From contig NW_026947486.1 of assembly GCF_034190915.1 (NCBI RefSeq), forward strand, positions 17,758,001-17,822,000: a stretch of DNA of 64,000 bases, in the 5' to 3' direction. Under the pieces are notes generated by a model. It was given only the letters and a program-made list of their open reading frames with translations. It had not been told where the DNA came from and did no database searches. The DNA comes from Cavia porcellus. Taxonomy: Eukaryota; Chordata; Mammalia; Rodentia; Caviidae. Made by a program: the position numbers and the translations under genes. Shown here piece by piece: positions 33,158-44,999 of this stretch (positions are counted from its first letter, which is position 1; each line of letters starts with the position of its first letter).

Positions 33158-33241
33158 TGGGTTGGGGATCTAGCTTAGCGGCGTAAGCGCCTGCTTTGCA
33201 AGCACACAGTGATGAGTTTGATCCCCAGTACCAAAAATTAA
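33158..33241 (+). mobile_element. Young ID SINE with target duplication
   Basis: The ID body is 'tggggatctagcttagcggcgtaagcgcctgctttgcaagc', with box B 'gagtttgatcccc'. It is flanked by identical 13 bp 'attgtgctgctat' at 33145-33157 and 33242-33254. It inserted into the minus-strand L1 ORF2 in the opposite orientation. Confidence 0.95.
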
Positions 33242-33254
33242 ATTGTGCTGCTAT

Positions 33255-36200
33255 GACATTGGCGCACATATATCGCTGTGAAATGACCTTTTAAATCTTT
33301 CTGTGAAAATAGCCAGGAGGGGAATAGCTGGGTTGAATGGAACTTTTTTCCATTTCCTTTTTTCCCTGCATCCTCGCCAACATTTGTTATCAGTTGTTTT
33401 CTTGATTGCAGACATTTTTCCAGGGTGAGATGAAATCTCAGTGCTGTTTTAATTCGCATTTCTCAAATGACCAGTGATGGTGAACATTTCTTCATATATT
33501 TACTTGCCATTTGTATATCTTCATCTGAGAACTGTGTGTTCATCTCTGATGCCTGTTTTTGGAGAGGGTCTTTGAATTGGGGGGGCTTGATGTTTTTCGG
33601 TTCTTTTTATGTTCTGAATATAAGCCCTTTGTCTAAAGGATTGTTGGCTAAAATTCTTTCCCATTCAGTGGGTTTTCTTTTCCCTTTGTTGGTGATTTCT
33701 TTTGAAGTACAAAATATTTTTAGTAATATAAGATCGCAGTTGTTGATTCTTTGAAGTATTTACTGTGTGGTTTGCATTTTATCCATGAATTCTTTGCCTA
33801 CCCCTATGTCTCCAAGATTTCTGCCTACCTCGTCCTCCAGTAGACTAAGTGTTTCTGTTTTAATATTTTGATCGTTGATCCATTTTGACTTTAGTTTCAT
33901 GTATGGTGATAGGCATGGGCCTATTTTTAGTCTTCAGCATGTGGAAAGACAATCTTTTCATCACCATTTAATAAAGAGCCTATCTTTTTTCCAGTGAACA
34001 TGTTTAGCCCCTTTGTCAAATATAAGGTGGCTGAGTGTCTTTATAGTAGTGTTTGCATCTTCTAATCTGTTTCATTGATCCTTAGGTCTTTTTTTTTTTT
34101 TTTTTTGCCAGTACCATGTAGATTTTATTAGTGTGGCTTTGTAGCATAGTTTCAAGTCAGGAATTGATATGCCTCCTGTCTTGCCTTTGTTGTCAAGAAT
34201 CACCTTTGCTATTCTAGGCTTCTTCTGTTTCTGAATGAATTTTAGGAATAATTTCTCTAGACCTGTAAGTTATGTTATTGGTGTTTTGCTTGGGATTACA
34301 TTTGAATTTGTATAACAGTTTTGGGAGTATGACCATTTTCACAATGTTGGTTCTTGTTGCCAAGAGCAAGGAATATCTTTCCATTTTCTAATATCCTCTT
34401 CAATACCCTTTTTTAGCATAGCATAGTTTTCATCATGTAGATCTTTTACATTCTTAGTTAGGTTGATTCCTAAGTATTACATTTTTTTAGATGCTATTTT
34501 GAAGGGCAATATTTCCATAGTTTCTCTCTCAGTGAGTTTTTTGTTTGTGTACAGGAATACTATTGATTTTTGAGTGTTGACTTTGCATCCAACTATGCTG
34601 CTGAATTTATTACTACTTCTAGTAGTCTTTTAATAGAATTTTTAGAGTCTTCTATATAGAGTATCATATCATCCGCAAATAATGATAATTTAACTTCTTC
34701 TTTTCCTATTTTTATTCCTTTTATTTCTCCCTCTTCTCTTATTGTTCTGGCTAATATTCCAGAACTAAATTGAATGAGAGTGCTGATAGTGGACATCCTA
34801 GTCTTGTTTCAGATTTTAGAGTGAAGGCTTTCATTTTTCATCCATTTAGTATAATGTTGGCTATTGGTTTGTTATAAATGGCCTTTATGAGATAAATAAG
34901 TACTTACCATCTATTTCGAGGTTTTGTAGAGTTTTTATCATGAACAGGTGTTGGACTTTATCAAAAGCTTTCTCTGAATGTATTGAGATGATCATGTGAT
35001 TCTTATTGTTGGCTCTGTTGATTTGGTGTATAACATTTATTGATTTGTGCATGCTGAAACATCCCTGCATTCCTGGAATAAATCCCACTTGCTTGTGTTG
35101 TATAATTTCTTGAGGATTTGCTGCATTCTATTTACCAGTATTTTATTGAGAATCTTTGCATCAACATTCATTATTGAGATTGGACTATAGTTCTCCTTTT
35201 TGGCTGGGTCTTTCTCTGGTTTTGGTATCAGAGTGACACTTGCCTCCAAGAATGAATTAGGGAGGACTGCTCCTCTTTCAATTTCATTGAGGAGCTTAAG
35301 GAGTATTGGCATTAAATCTTCTCTAAATTTCTTATAGAATTCAGCCATGAATACAGCAGGACCTGGGCTTTCCTTTGTTGGTAAGATTTTTAATTGCATT
35401 TTCAATTTCAGTTGCTAATATTGGTTTATTCAAAATTGTTGTATCTTCTTGATTGAGCTTCAGTAGTTCATATATTTCTAGAAATCTGTCCCTTTCCTTT
35501 GTTTTCCACCCTATGTGAGTAAAGATTTCCAAAATAGGTATTCATGATCTTTTAAATTTCCATGGGATCTGTAGTAATTTCCCTCTTTTCAGTCCTTATT
35601 GTATAGATTTGAGTTTCATGTTTCTTTACGTTGAGAAGGCTGGCTAGAGGTTTATCAATTTTTTGTTCTCTTAAGAAACATCTATTTGATACATTAATTC
35701 TCTGTATTTTTTTAGTTTTCAATTACATCAATTTTTGCTCTAATCTATTCAATTTCCTCTCTTCTATGAGCTTTAGGTTTGACTTTCTCTTCCTTTTTTA
35801 GAAGCTTGAGATTTAGCATTAGGTTATTTATTTGTGTTCAATTTGTTTTCTTGATGTGACTACTTATTGCTATATATTTCCCTCTTAGGATTGCTTTCAT
35901 TGTGTCTCCTAGGTTACAATTCATTGTGTCTGCATTTTCATTGTATTGTAGGTATTATTTTATTTCTTCTTTAATTTCACCTGTAACCCACTGATTGTTC
36001 AGAAGGTTGTTAATTTCCATGTATTTATGCAGGTTTTGCAGTTTTTTGTCATTGATTGTCAATTTTAGTGTGTTATGTTTAGATATTATGCATGGGATAA
36101 TTTCACTCCTTTTTCTTTTACTTAAGAATGTTTTATGAGTTAATATATGGTCTATTTTGAAGAATGTCCCATGAGCCACTAAGAAAAATGTATATTCTGA

Positions 36201-36740
36201 TGTGGTTGGATGGAACACTCTGTAAACATCCACTAAGTCCATTTGCTCACAGGTATGATTCAGGTCTGTTATTTATTTGCTGACTTTTGTCTAGCTGATC
36301 TATCTGTTTGTGACAGTGGGGTGTTAAAGTGTCTACTATAACTGTGTTCTTTTATATTTGGTTTTTCATGTCCATTAGTATCTGTCTTATATAGTTGGGT
36401 ACTCCTGTATTTGGTGCATATGCATTTATAATTGTTACTTCTTATTCTTGTAGCTTTCCACTCACAAGAATGTAGTGGCCTTCTTTATCTCTTTTAATCA
36501 TTTTAAGTTGGAAGTTGGCTTTGTCTGCAAACAGAATAGCTACTCCTGCTTTTTTCTGGGTTCCTGTTAAATGGAATACTGTTTTCCATCTTTTGACTTT
36601 TAATCTTTGAGTTTCTTTTTGAGTCAGATGTGTTTCTTGTATACAGCATATTGTGGAGTCCTGTTTCTTGATTAATCTTGTCAACCTGTTTCTTTTGATA
36701 GGTGAGTTGAGCCCATTTACATTTATGTATATCACTCATA
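33255..36740 (-). pseudogene. L1 ORF2 pseudogene (endonuclease/reverse transcriptase)
   Basis: The open segment 36735-36442 carries the endonuclease start ('NVNGLNSPIKRNRL', 'CCIQETHLTQK', 'RWKTVFHLTG'). Then 35405-35037 holds the reverse-transcriptase fingers region ('[15 protein letters not shown]', '[12 protein letters not shown]', 'YSPISIMN'). Next, 34796-34593 includes the intact catalytic box F-A-D-D-M-I-L-Y, with F-A-D-D at plus 34668-34679. Frameshifts and stops separate these pieces, so no functional protein is expected, although the catalytic residues survive. Confidence 0.85.
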
Positions 36741-36899
36741 TGCACTGGCTTGATTTTGCCATGTTGTGCTCCTGTTGTTGGTTTTCCACTTTTCTCCCTT
36801 GTTTGATTTGTTGTCCAGCCTGGTGGTTTCTTTATTGTGGTCATTTTTATCTTTATCTAGTATGTCTTTCAGTACTCTTTCTAGGGTTGGTTTGATGGA

Positions 36900-37860
36900 C
36901 ATGAATTTCTTCAGTCATTCTTTGTCATGGAAGTAACTTGCTTGTCCATTAAATTTGAAAGACAGTTTTTCTGAGTGCATCAGTCTTGGTTGAAAGTTAT
37001 TTTGTTTTAGGGCTTGAAATACTTCACTCCAAGCTTGTCTTAACCTGAAGGTTTGTGCCAAAAAGTCTGCTGTCATTCTAATAGGCTTTCCTTGATAGGT
37101 GAGTTTTGTCTTTTCTCTAACAGCTTTTAGCATTGTTTTTATGTTGTATGTCTGAGATCTTAATTATTATATGTCTGGTTGTAGATGTATGTTGGTTGTG
37201 ACTGTTTGGCATTATACATGCTTCACTTATTTGTATATCAGACTTTTCCGCATGTTTGGGAAATTTTCTGCGTTTACCTCTGTGAATAGTTTTACCTAAG
37301 TCATTTGCATTGACTCCTGCATCTTCACTGATGCCTATTAGTCTTATACTGTTTCTCTTGGTATCATCTTGAACCTGCTGGATTTTCCTTTCATGCTACT
37401 TTGTTTTTTTTTTTTTTTTAAGTTCTGTCCTTTCATGAATGGCATCTGCAATTCTGTCCTCAAGGTCTGAAACTCTATTCTCAGCTTCATTTAAATAGTT
37501 TTGCCAGATTTCAATAGAATTTTTTTATTTCTTGGATATTTCTTTGAATTTATTCCATGGATTCTGCTTGTTCTCTACCTTGTTCATTCAAAGTTTTAAT
37601 CAATTTCCTATGCTCCTGTATTTTTTATCTATTTCTTCTCTAGCTATGTTGAGCAACTCATTTACTAAGGTTGTTGTTTCTGTCTTTATGTGAGACATTA
37701 TTTCTAAGTTGATATCCTCTATAGCCTCATGGATTTATTTCTTTACTTCATTTGCTATCTTTTCAAAGATTTCTGGTGTATGACTTTTGAAGTTCTATCT
37801 TTTGCTGTCACCTGTTCTTGCTCCTGATGGACTAGATGTTTGAGATTGTATTTTGCTTTT
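36900..37860 (-). pseudogene. L1 ORF1 pseudogene
   Basis: The C-terminal half is open at 37133-36915 ('ILKAVREKTKLTYQGKPIRMTADF', 'QNNFQPRLMHSEKLSFKF'). The coiled-coil half (about 37860-37350) contains several stops. A T-rich run at 37410-37420, an A-run on the sense strand, is an extra disruption. Confidence 0.8.
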
Positions 37861-37889
37861 TCATTTTGTCATTTTCATCTTCTGGGCAA

Positions 37890-38335
37890 TATCTGGTTAT
37901 TGAATCCCAATAGTCACAACTGTTGGCAGTGTGTGTCCTAGGGTCCTACTCTGTGGTGATGTCCATCTGATTGTTGGGTATGTAGTGACCAGAACCTGCC
38001 AAGGACCTCTGTCTGGGTGATGGCCACTGAGTCTCCCATCAAACCCCACAGTCAATCCACTGCAGTTCTTGGTTCTAGGTGGGAGAGTGGAAGCCAAACA
38101 TTCACAGCAGTGCTTGGTCTAAGAGATGTGGAGGGTAGCTAAGGGCAGTGGGCCAAGCCAGGTGGGTGTGGTGGTTCTCTGAGCCAGCGCGTGGGAAGAG
38201 CATGGTGGGAGCTAGTGCAACTGTGTTCTGAGCTGGGGTGGGACACAGTGGTCCTCCCCTGGGCTGGCACAAGGTGAGAGCATGCTGGTGAACAGACAGG
38301 GCATGGTGGTCCAAGCTGGGGTGTGGTGCAGCACC
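37890..38335 (-). promoter_or_regulatory. L1 5'UTR with ~80 bp monomers
   Basis: A repeated phrase 'agc.aggtggg.gtggtgg..ct' or 'agctggggtgggacacagtggtcc' falls near 38153, 38231 and 38312, giving spacings of 78 and 81 bp. The period equals that of the plus-strand L1 5'UTR at 0.75-1.3 kb. The unit sequences look different by eye. This is likely the promoter end of the minus-strand L1. Confidence 0.6.
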
Positions 38336-38990
38336 ATATGCTATTTCTTAATCCTTTTTCCTGCTATAAAACTCCTCTCAAGTTTCTAATTTGCCATATT
38401 TTTCTATCATGCAATCATGCTTGTCTTCTCATAGATTAATCCACTATGATCCCTATTCTATTCCTTTGGCTTTTTTGTATCTTAACTAGCACCATGTCCA
38501 CTAGAACCTCTTTTCTACATTATAAGTATGTACACTTATCAATATGTTCCAGCAGTTACATAGCTTTCCTCAGTAACAAAACACATCTCCATACTTATAT
38601 ATTGAATCCTTATCCCCACAAATATCATAATAAATTTAAACTTATCACAAACTTTCCTCACTAACCAATCAATCCAACTAATATTACTCCAACAAAATCT
38701 GAGTCCATATCTAATTTTGTTTTTTCTCCCACCTCCTCTATCACCTCTACTAACCTCTTCTTTTACTGACTTACACACCTCTTTCACCAGTGCTTCAAAC
38801 TCTTGCCTTCACTTCTTCCACTACACTGAAAAACAAATGCTAGAAGGAAATATATTGTACATGGAGTATCAATAAAGGGGGAAAGTGTAAAAGTAAATCT
38901 GTCTGATGTAAGTGCTGTGTATCATATCTATTGATACTGTTATCAGCAAAAATGATTCTTTCATTTAAATTCCAAGTCATTTAAATAATT
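38336..38990. other. Unassigned AT-rich stretch
   Basis: This stretch of cytosine-rich 'cctcttctttcac'-like text and AT-rich sequence has no recognised feature. The frames at 38446-38787 lack domains. Confidence 0.3.
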
Positions 38991-40740
38991 GAAAGTATAA
39001 ATACTGTCTTTGCACATACAAAAAACAAAAAAATGGACATGCATATATATAGAGTCATGAAAGACAAGGCAATAGAAGACCTCCCAAAGACTCCCAACTC
39101 TTTAAGGCAGATCAAGGGAACACATATGAAAGAAAAGCAAATATCAAATAAAGGAACTGTAAGAAAAGATAAAGATACTAGGTGCGTTCTAGGAGGAAAA
39201 GTGCCAAAAATCTATGAAATTATCACTAAAAATTTCTAATGTGGATTTGAGAGAAATAAGTAAAAATTTGAAAGAGCTGACAAAAAAGTGCAAAATATGA
39301 ATGATAAATTACCAAAAATCTAGAATCTATGAAAAGACATTAGACAGGAATACCTGAAAAAGATTTGTATAGATTCTATACATTACTGAAAGCACCAATA
39401 TGAAGACAGAGTGCCTTAAATTGAGGACAAAAAGGTAACTTATGACAAAATACTCAAAGAAACCACAAAGATGAGAAAAGAAAACACCATCCAGCAGGTA
39501 ACAGACAACATCAAGAAGACCAAGCTAAAGTTTACTGGCGTTAGAGAAAAGTTAGAAGATAACACAGATGGAATACTAATATGTTTACAAAAATCACAAC
39601 AAAAGATTCCTAAACATAAGAAAAGAGTACAACATACAATTAAGCAAGGATACCAAAATACCAAAAAAGATGATTTAAAAAGCAGCTCAAAAAAGGTCAC
39701 ACCCTCATTAAGTTGCCAGATGTCCAACAACAACAAAAAAAAACCCAGAATTTTTAAAGCAGTCAGAGAAAAATAAAAAATAATATATAAAGTTAAATCC
39801 ATTAGAATTACATTAGACTTCACAACACAAACCTTAAATATCAGAAGATCTTGGAGTAACATATTTCAACCTGAAAGAGCAAATAGCTTCCAACCCAGAA
39901 TAACATACCCAACAAAGGTTTTCTTCAAAATAGATGTAGAAATAAGGACATTTCATAGAAAAGCCCAGCTTAAGAGATATACTGTTGTGAAACTAGCTCT
40001 CCTGATAGTGCTGAAGCATATCCTAGACAGAAATGGTGAAGCCAAAAAAGCTACAAACCTAAATGAAATGAAAACACCAAGCAATGCCAATGGATAAACA
40101 ACAGCAATAGATATCAGAAATATCGCTCAAAGTTAGTGACCTTGGCTTTCCAATTAAATTATGCAGATTAGGCAAAGTGCTTCAAAAAACAATAGTCTGT
40201 TGCATTTAAGTCTGTTGTATTTTAAAAACTCATATAATGCAAGAAAATATTTGTAGACTAAAAATTAAAAGGTGGAAAACAATATTTAATGCACAGGACC
40301 CCAAAACAAGCAGAGATAGATTAAAACTGATTAGAGACACAAAGAAGACACATATACTAATGAAGGCACTAATCCAACAAGAAAAGATAACATTTATAAA
40401 TATTTATACACCAAATACTGAAGTGCATAGCTTCATAAAACAAACAATACTGAACCTAAAATATCAATAGAGACTAACAAAATGATAATAGGGGATCTTT
40501 ATATCCAACTTTTGCAAAAAGATAGAACAGAAGAAAAAATAAAAAATAAGAAAAGGATAAAATGAAAACTGAGCCTTGTGAATTGGGAGATGAAAAGTGT
40601 TCAAAAGGAAGGGATAGGGATGGGAAGACTAAGAAGAATCAAGATACTATACATGCAGATACAAATTTCCTAGAATGAATGAGGATATTTTGTATACTTA
40701 AATTTTAGCAATAAATTTAAATTTAAAAATCAATTTTAAA
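38991..40740 (+). mobile_element. L1 with internal deletion: ORF1, endonuclease start, 3'UTR
   Basis: A degraded ORF1 occupies about 39440-40095: coiled coil at 39471-39776, then 'ITLDFTTQTLNIRRSWSN' and 'ITYPTKVFFKIDVE'-like text. It is followed by an endonuclease start at 40237-40470 ('RLKIKRWKTIFNAQ', 'FINIYTPNTEVHSF'). By about 40560-40740 it has reached an old L1 3'UTR ('aagaatcaagatactatacatgcag...tttagcaataaa'). Reverse transcriptase is absent, so ORF2 was largely lost by internal deletion. Confidence 0.6.
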
Positions 40741-40742
40741 AT

Positions 40743-40808
40743 ATTGGAATATAGCTCAGTGGCACAGCACCTGTCTGGCAAGTGCAAGGTCCTAATTTTG
40801 ATCCCTGG

Positions 40809-40809
<1 letters not shown>
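40743..40809 (+). mobile_element. ID-like SINE
   Basis: 'ttggaatatagctcagtggcacagcacctgtctggcaagtgcaaggtcctaattttgatccctgg' is an ID unit. Its tail has become a TA microsatellite. Confidence 0.85.

Positions 40810-40849
<40 letters not shown>
40810..40849. repeat. (AT)n microsatellite
   Basis: A pure AT run of about 40 bp at the 3' end of the ID SINE. Confidence 0.98.
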
Positions 40850-40853
<4 letters not shown>

Positions 40854-40854
40854 C

Positions 40855-41745
40855 TAAACCACACCCTATGGACCTAATAAGACCCTAAAGAGTATTCCAC
40901 CCTACTACAACAGAATATACATTCTTTTCTGCAACACATAGTACTTTGGCCAAAACAGATCACATACTGGTCCACAAATCCCACTTAAATAAATGTAAAA
41001 GAATCAAAATCAGTCTATGTGTACCCTCAGATCACTGTGCAATGAAATTAGAAATCAACAACAGAAAAAAAAGTTTATGGAAAGAAGCATAAAGACAATT
41101 AATAACATACTCCTGAACAAGCAATGGATCACAAAAGAAATCAAGGAAGAAATTTTAAAATTTCTGAAAGTTAATGAAAATGCCTGTACAACTCACCAGA
41201 ACCTCTGAGACACTATGAAAGCAGTCCTAAGAGGGAAGTTCATTGCAATCAATGATAACATTAAGAAAACAGAATTAGATCAAATAAATCCCTTTATGAG
41301 GAATCATAAGATACTTGAGAAACATAAATAGTCCAGGGTAAAATCAAAAATAAGGAAGTAAAGCATAAATATTAGTGTAAATCAATGAACCCGACACTAA
41401 AAACCCTACAAAGTACCAACAAATCAAAATCCTGGTTGTTTAAATATGTATGTACCAAATACCAGGACATCTAACTACATAAAACAAATACTGAAAGATA
41501 TGAAAAATCACATAAACACTAATGCAAATGTAATGGAGGCATAAAAACCCATTGTCACAAATAGATAGATCAACTGGGCAAAAAATCAACAATGAAATTT
41601 TATAACTGAACCAAACTTTTAAAAAATGGATGTAGCAGATATCTCCAGAAATATTTCGCCTCACAACTGAAGAATTCACATTTTTCTGGCATGCACACAG
41701 GAATTTTGACTGATACGTCATTCAACCTGTATAATAACTGTGGAA
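40855..41745 (+). mobile_element. L1 ORF2 endonuclease fragments
   Basis: 40910-41430 follows the end of the endonuclease ('gaatatacattcttttctgcaacacatag...ggtccacaaatccca' and 'aatgaaattagaaatcaacaacag'). From about 41445 an upstream part of the same region starts again ('ccaggacatctaactacataaaacaaatactgaaagatatg'), so at least two fragments are adjacent. Both are full of stops. Confidence 0.65.
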
Positions 41746-41756
41746 ATATGGCTATT

Positions 41757-41900
41757 TTTATTTTTGTCTTTTTGAGGGTCATATAATGCCTTGAGCTCAA
41801 TTTGTAGCCCAGGCTGTTCTCAAACTTGCAACAATTCTCCTGCTTCAGCTTCTTGAGTTCTGGGATTATAGGACTACATCAGTATGCCCAGCATGGCCAC
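41757..41900 (-). mobile_element. B1-like SINE
   Basis: 'tttgtctttttgagggtcatataatgcc...tagcccaggctgttctcaaacttgcaacaattctcctgcttcagcttcttgagttctgggattataggactacatcagtatgccc' is a B1 in complement. Confidence 0.85.
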
Positions 41901-42165
41901 TTAAACTGTATTGGTTCTTTCTACCCAAACTCAAGGCATATCTCTCTGCAGAGAGGTGAGAGGGAGTGACATGATTTTTTTTTCAAAGCAACCTGTATTA
42001 TGTACATGTAGCCACTCTGCAAGATGGGATTGCAAACTGCATGAACTGCATGGACTTTTGTATTTCCTTTGATCTTGAAATGCTGGTCAGATTTAAAACT
42101 ATGATGGAACGGAAGAACTAAAAATAATTACAATTTTGCAAATTCCATCAATTCAAACAATACTT
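41901..42165. other. Unassigned stretch
   Basis: Nothing recognised between the B1 and the MIR remnant. Confidence 0.3.
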
Positions 42166-42275
42166 TATATCACCATAACACTTTACCATTCTCAAAGCAA
42201 TATTGGATGCATTAAAACCTCATGACAACCCTAGATTGCCATTATTGTCTCTACTTCAAGAAGAGATTTAGTAAA
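42166..42275 (-). mobile_element. MIR/L2-age remnant
   Basis: 'aaaacctcatgacaaccctagattgccattattgtctctacttcaagaagagatttagtaaag' resembles the MIR core in complement. It is old. Confidence 0.4.
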
Positions 42276-42279
42276 GGGA

Positions 42280-43800
42280 AGAGGAAGCAAATCTGAAACA
42301 GCATCCCAACTCCACACTGGACAGCAGGCCCTAAGCAGCACCTCACCCCTACAGGAGCAAGAAGCAGACCTGTGCTGGGGAGGAGCACATACATGGAGAA
42401 GAATATACTTGCACCAAAGGAGGAGCACCCCCACCTCCATGTGGATGAGCAAACATGTGCCAGAGGAGTGGGTCCCAATGCCCCAAGTGAGAGAACAGAC
42501 CAGCCTCACAGAGCAGTGCCCTGCCTCCACAGATGTAAGACACACAGAAGTAGAAGCAAATGCTAATCGACTGACCCGATCCTGGCCAAGGACCGCACAC
42601 AGGAAAAGAATAGATAACCAGACCCTATGGTGGTTGGCATTAAGTCCAACAGCCCATTCAAAGTCCTGTCTTGTGACCTACATCCCACAGAAAACAAAGC
42701 TGAACATGTTCTCCAACTACCAATGAAAGCAAGAATGTATCTTGGCTTAGATAGTAACCTCACTCTGGAGGAACTGACAGAGAGGCCTTTAGTGCAAAGA
42801 GAGCATCTCAGACTTATAGGCAGTAAAACTGGGAATGGAAAATTGTGACTGGCTAGATACCAATATTGCAGATCAGGAAAAGAAACTATTCAATAATACA
42901 GGAACTTTTTCATTGAAACAATCTTTTAAGTTTTTTCCTCTTTTGTATTATTTTTACCTTTCCTTCATTGGGGTTTTTCAGAGTTTGGGTTTTTCTCTTC
43001 TTTAATTTTCTCTTCTTGCCTTTTATCTTTTGACTTTCAATTTATTTTTCACTTTCTTCATATCATTCTTTTACCTCCTCTTTTTGCTGCTTTTCTTTTT
43101 GTCTTTTTTATGTCCATTCTTTCCAGTGATAGTTCTCTATTCCTATTAATTTCGATTTACTCTTCAATAGTTCTCCTTATCTTGTCTCTGCCTTTTCATA
43201 TACCACTGATTGATTTTTAAATTTTTCCTTTTTTCATTTCCTGGCTCCCTACCTTCCTCCACCTTTATGGATATAACTTATACACTTTATTAATATTTAA
43301 ATAAATAGTTACATTTATGCTATTGCTGTTAAATACTGTGCTATTTCTAGTAGAGTTAAGTTGTTCCACTTATGAAATGTTTACTGTAGGTCAAGAGTAG
43401 GTCAGTATTGATTTGTCTATGTGTCAATAATACAGATCTCTTTCTTATGGACAAGGTTGATTAGTATTTCTTAGTGTGTTTCAACATAGTTTGTATTCAA
43501 TGATATAACTGATGCTGATTTGATTATTATAGCTAAGAATACATAGCCATTGCTGTTAACCAGTTTTCTTGACATACTAGTATCTAGATTGCCTTGGCAT
43601 TGTGAACAATACTATACTTCATTCTGGGAGAACTAGGTACTGAACCAAATATGCTGTAATCTCACATCTCAGGCAAAGGGAAATGACTGGATCCTGGGAC
43701 AGAGGAAAAGGCCAGTAATTAGCTATGCCAAGAGGACACAATTGAAAAGTAGACATTAACTAAAGAGGTATGTATAATACAAAAAATATTCTTTCCATAA
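42280..43800 (+). promoter_or_regulatory. Old-type L1 5'UTR (~1.5 kb)
   Basis: A GC-richer beginning (42280-42860, with repeated 'agaggag...cacc' blocks) is followed by a T-rich tract (42910-43240) and an AT-rich part with 'gggagaactaggtactgaacc'. The same succession in reverse forms 26340-24680. I infer the 5'UTR of an older L1 generation, distinct from the monomer-bearing one at 0.75 kb. Overlapping frames at 42231-42848 on both strands are not taken as genes. Confidence 0.55.
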
Positions 43801-43859
43801 CAATAAGCCCATAAACCTCAACACAGAAAAATTTTAAATGTGAGAAGACATGCCAACAA

Positions 43860-44935
43860 AATGGCCCTAAAATTTCCAAACTTCCCCAAAGCTGATCTAT
43901 GGAGCATCAAAGGAGAGAAAATCAAAAACCTCACACCTGACTCACTCAAAATGCTAATGGGGAAGGTAATAAAACAGTTCAATATGAATACTGGCAAGGG
44001 CCTGGGGATTTAGCTCAGCGGCATAAGCGCCTGCCTTGCAAGCAGGCAGTAGTGAGCTCGATCCCTGGTACCGATAAAAAGGAAAAAGGCAAAAAAAAAA
44101 AAAAAAAGAATACTGGAAAGTTCTAAGTAGATGTAAGTCATAAGCTACTGGACCAATTAAACAAAATCATCAGCAAGTCTAAAAAAGACACTAGTGAAAA
44201 CAAGATCTAAACAAAAGTATTAAAAACATGCATGATCATCATAAATAGGAATCACAGTTCACAAAAAGGCTCCAAATAGAAATTCAGGAAATTAAAATTT
44301 CCATTAAAATACAGGCAGTGTAAGAATGACCAATGTAAGAATAGAGTCCCAAAACATAGGGTAGTTGATGACCAATTAATGAAACATACCTTAAAAACAA
44401 GACAACATGAAAAATGGATCCCATGGCTTCTATATCAAGCAAAGTAAGCTAATCTAAGATTAATTTGAATTAGTGAAAAATAAGGAGATAGCATCAATGA
44501 CATAAAAATGTTTACTGAAATAGTAGCAGAATAATTTCCACATAACAAACAGATAATTGAGGCAAATAAAATCCTACATAGCCATGATCAGAAAACAACA
44601 TCTCCACAATACATTATAGACAAAATCTGAAAGTCCAACACAAGATCAGAGTCTTAAAGGAAAACACATTAGAATTATAGCAGATGTCTCAAGAAAAACT
44701 TTAAGGTCAAGAGAACTTGTAATAAAGTGTTTCAAGCCCTAAAACAGAACAGTTTGCAACCCATTCTGAAATATTCTGAAAAACTATATTTCAAAATTTG
44801 TGGAAAATTTTTTGTGATAAAGAGCACATAAAAAAGTTCATGACCACAAAACCAGTACTCCAAAGATTTCTCATAGAGAATTCTCAAAGAGACAATGAAG
44901 TTAATAATGAGTTCTAATAAAATGAATACAGAAGG
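43860..44935 (+). pseudogene. L1 ORF1 pseudogene, split by ID SINE
   Basis: It starts near 'atggccctaaaatttcc' (43860). The C-terminal half is seen at 44650-44880 ('AGAATTATAGCAGATGTCTC', then 'aacagtttgcaaccc', then 'ttgtgataaagagcac'), matching the ITADFS...FQPR...DKE order of ORF1. Stops and an ID insertion (43999-44107) break it. Confidence 0.65.
43999..44107 (+). mobile_element. Young ID SINE with target duplication
   Basis: The ID body has box A 'tagctcagcggca' and box B 'gagctcgatccc', with a 'ggtaccgataaaaaggaaaaaggc' tail and poly(A). It is flanked by 'gaatactggcaag' (43986-43998) and 'gaatactggaaag' (44108-44120), 13 bp with one mismatch. Confidence 0.95.
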
Positions 44936-44999
44936 AGAGCAATTAAGTAGAAGGGAAAAACTGGAATCAACAACAGGAAAGTAAGGCAATAACAGGAAT

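Larger units (their letters stand above)
32840..38335 (-). mobile_element. Nearly full-length L1, inactive
   Basis: On the minus strand, in order: a 5'UTR with ~80 bp monomers (38335 to about 37890), ORF1 (about 37860-36900), ORF2 (about 36740-33010) and a 3'UTR (about 33000-32840, holding the complement of 'aatagatattgtgaaa'). Both ORFs are broken. Sequence between 32486 and 32840 may be more 3'UTR. An ID SINE sits within it at 33158-33241. It is the most complete two-ORF L1 in the window after the 42-52 kb copy. Confidence 0.85.

Noticed and set aside
42231..42848. Cluster of 64-105 codon frames on both strands, considered as a gene
   Set aside because: It coincides with a GC-rich L1 5'UTR upstream of ORF1 remains and has no domain.
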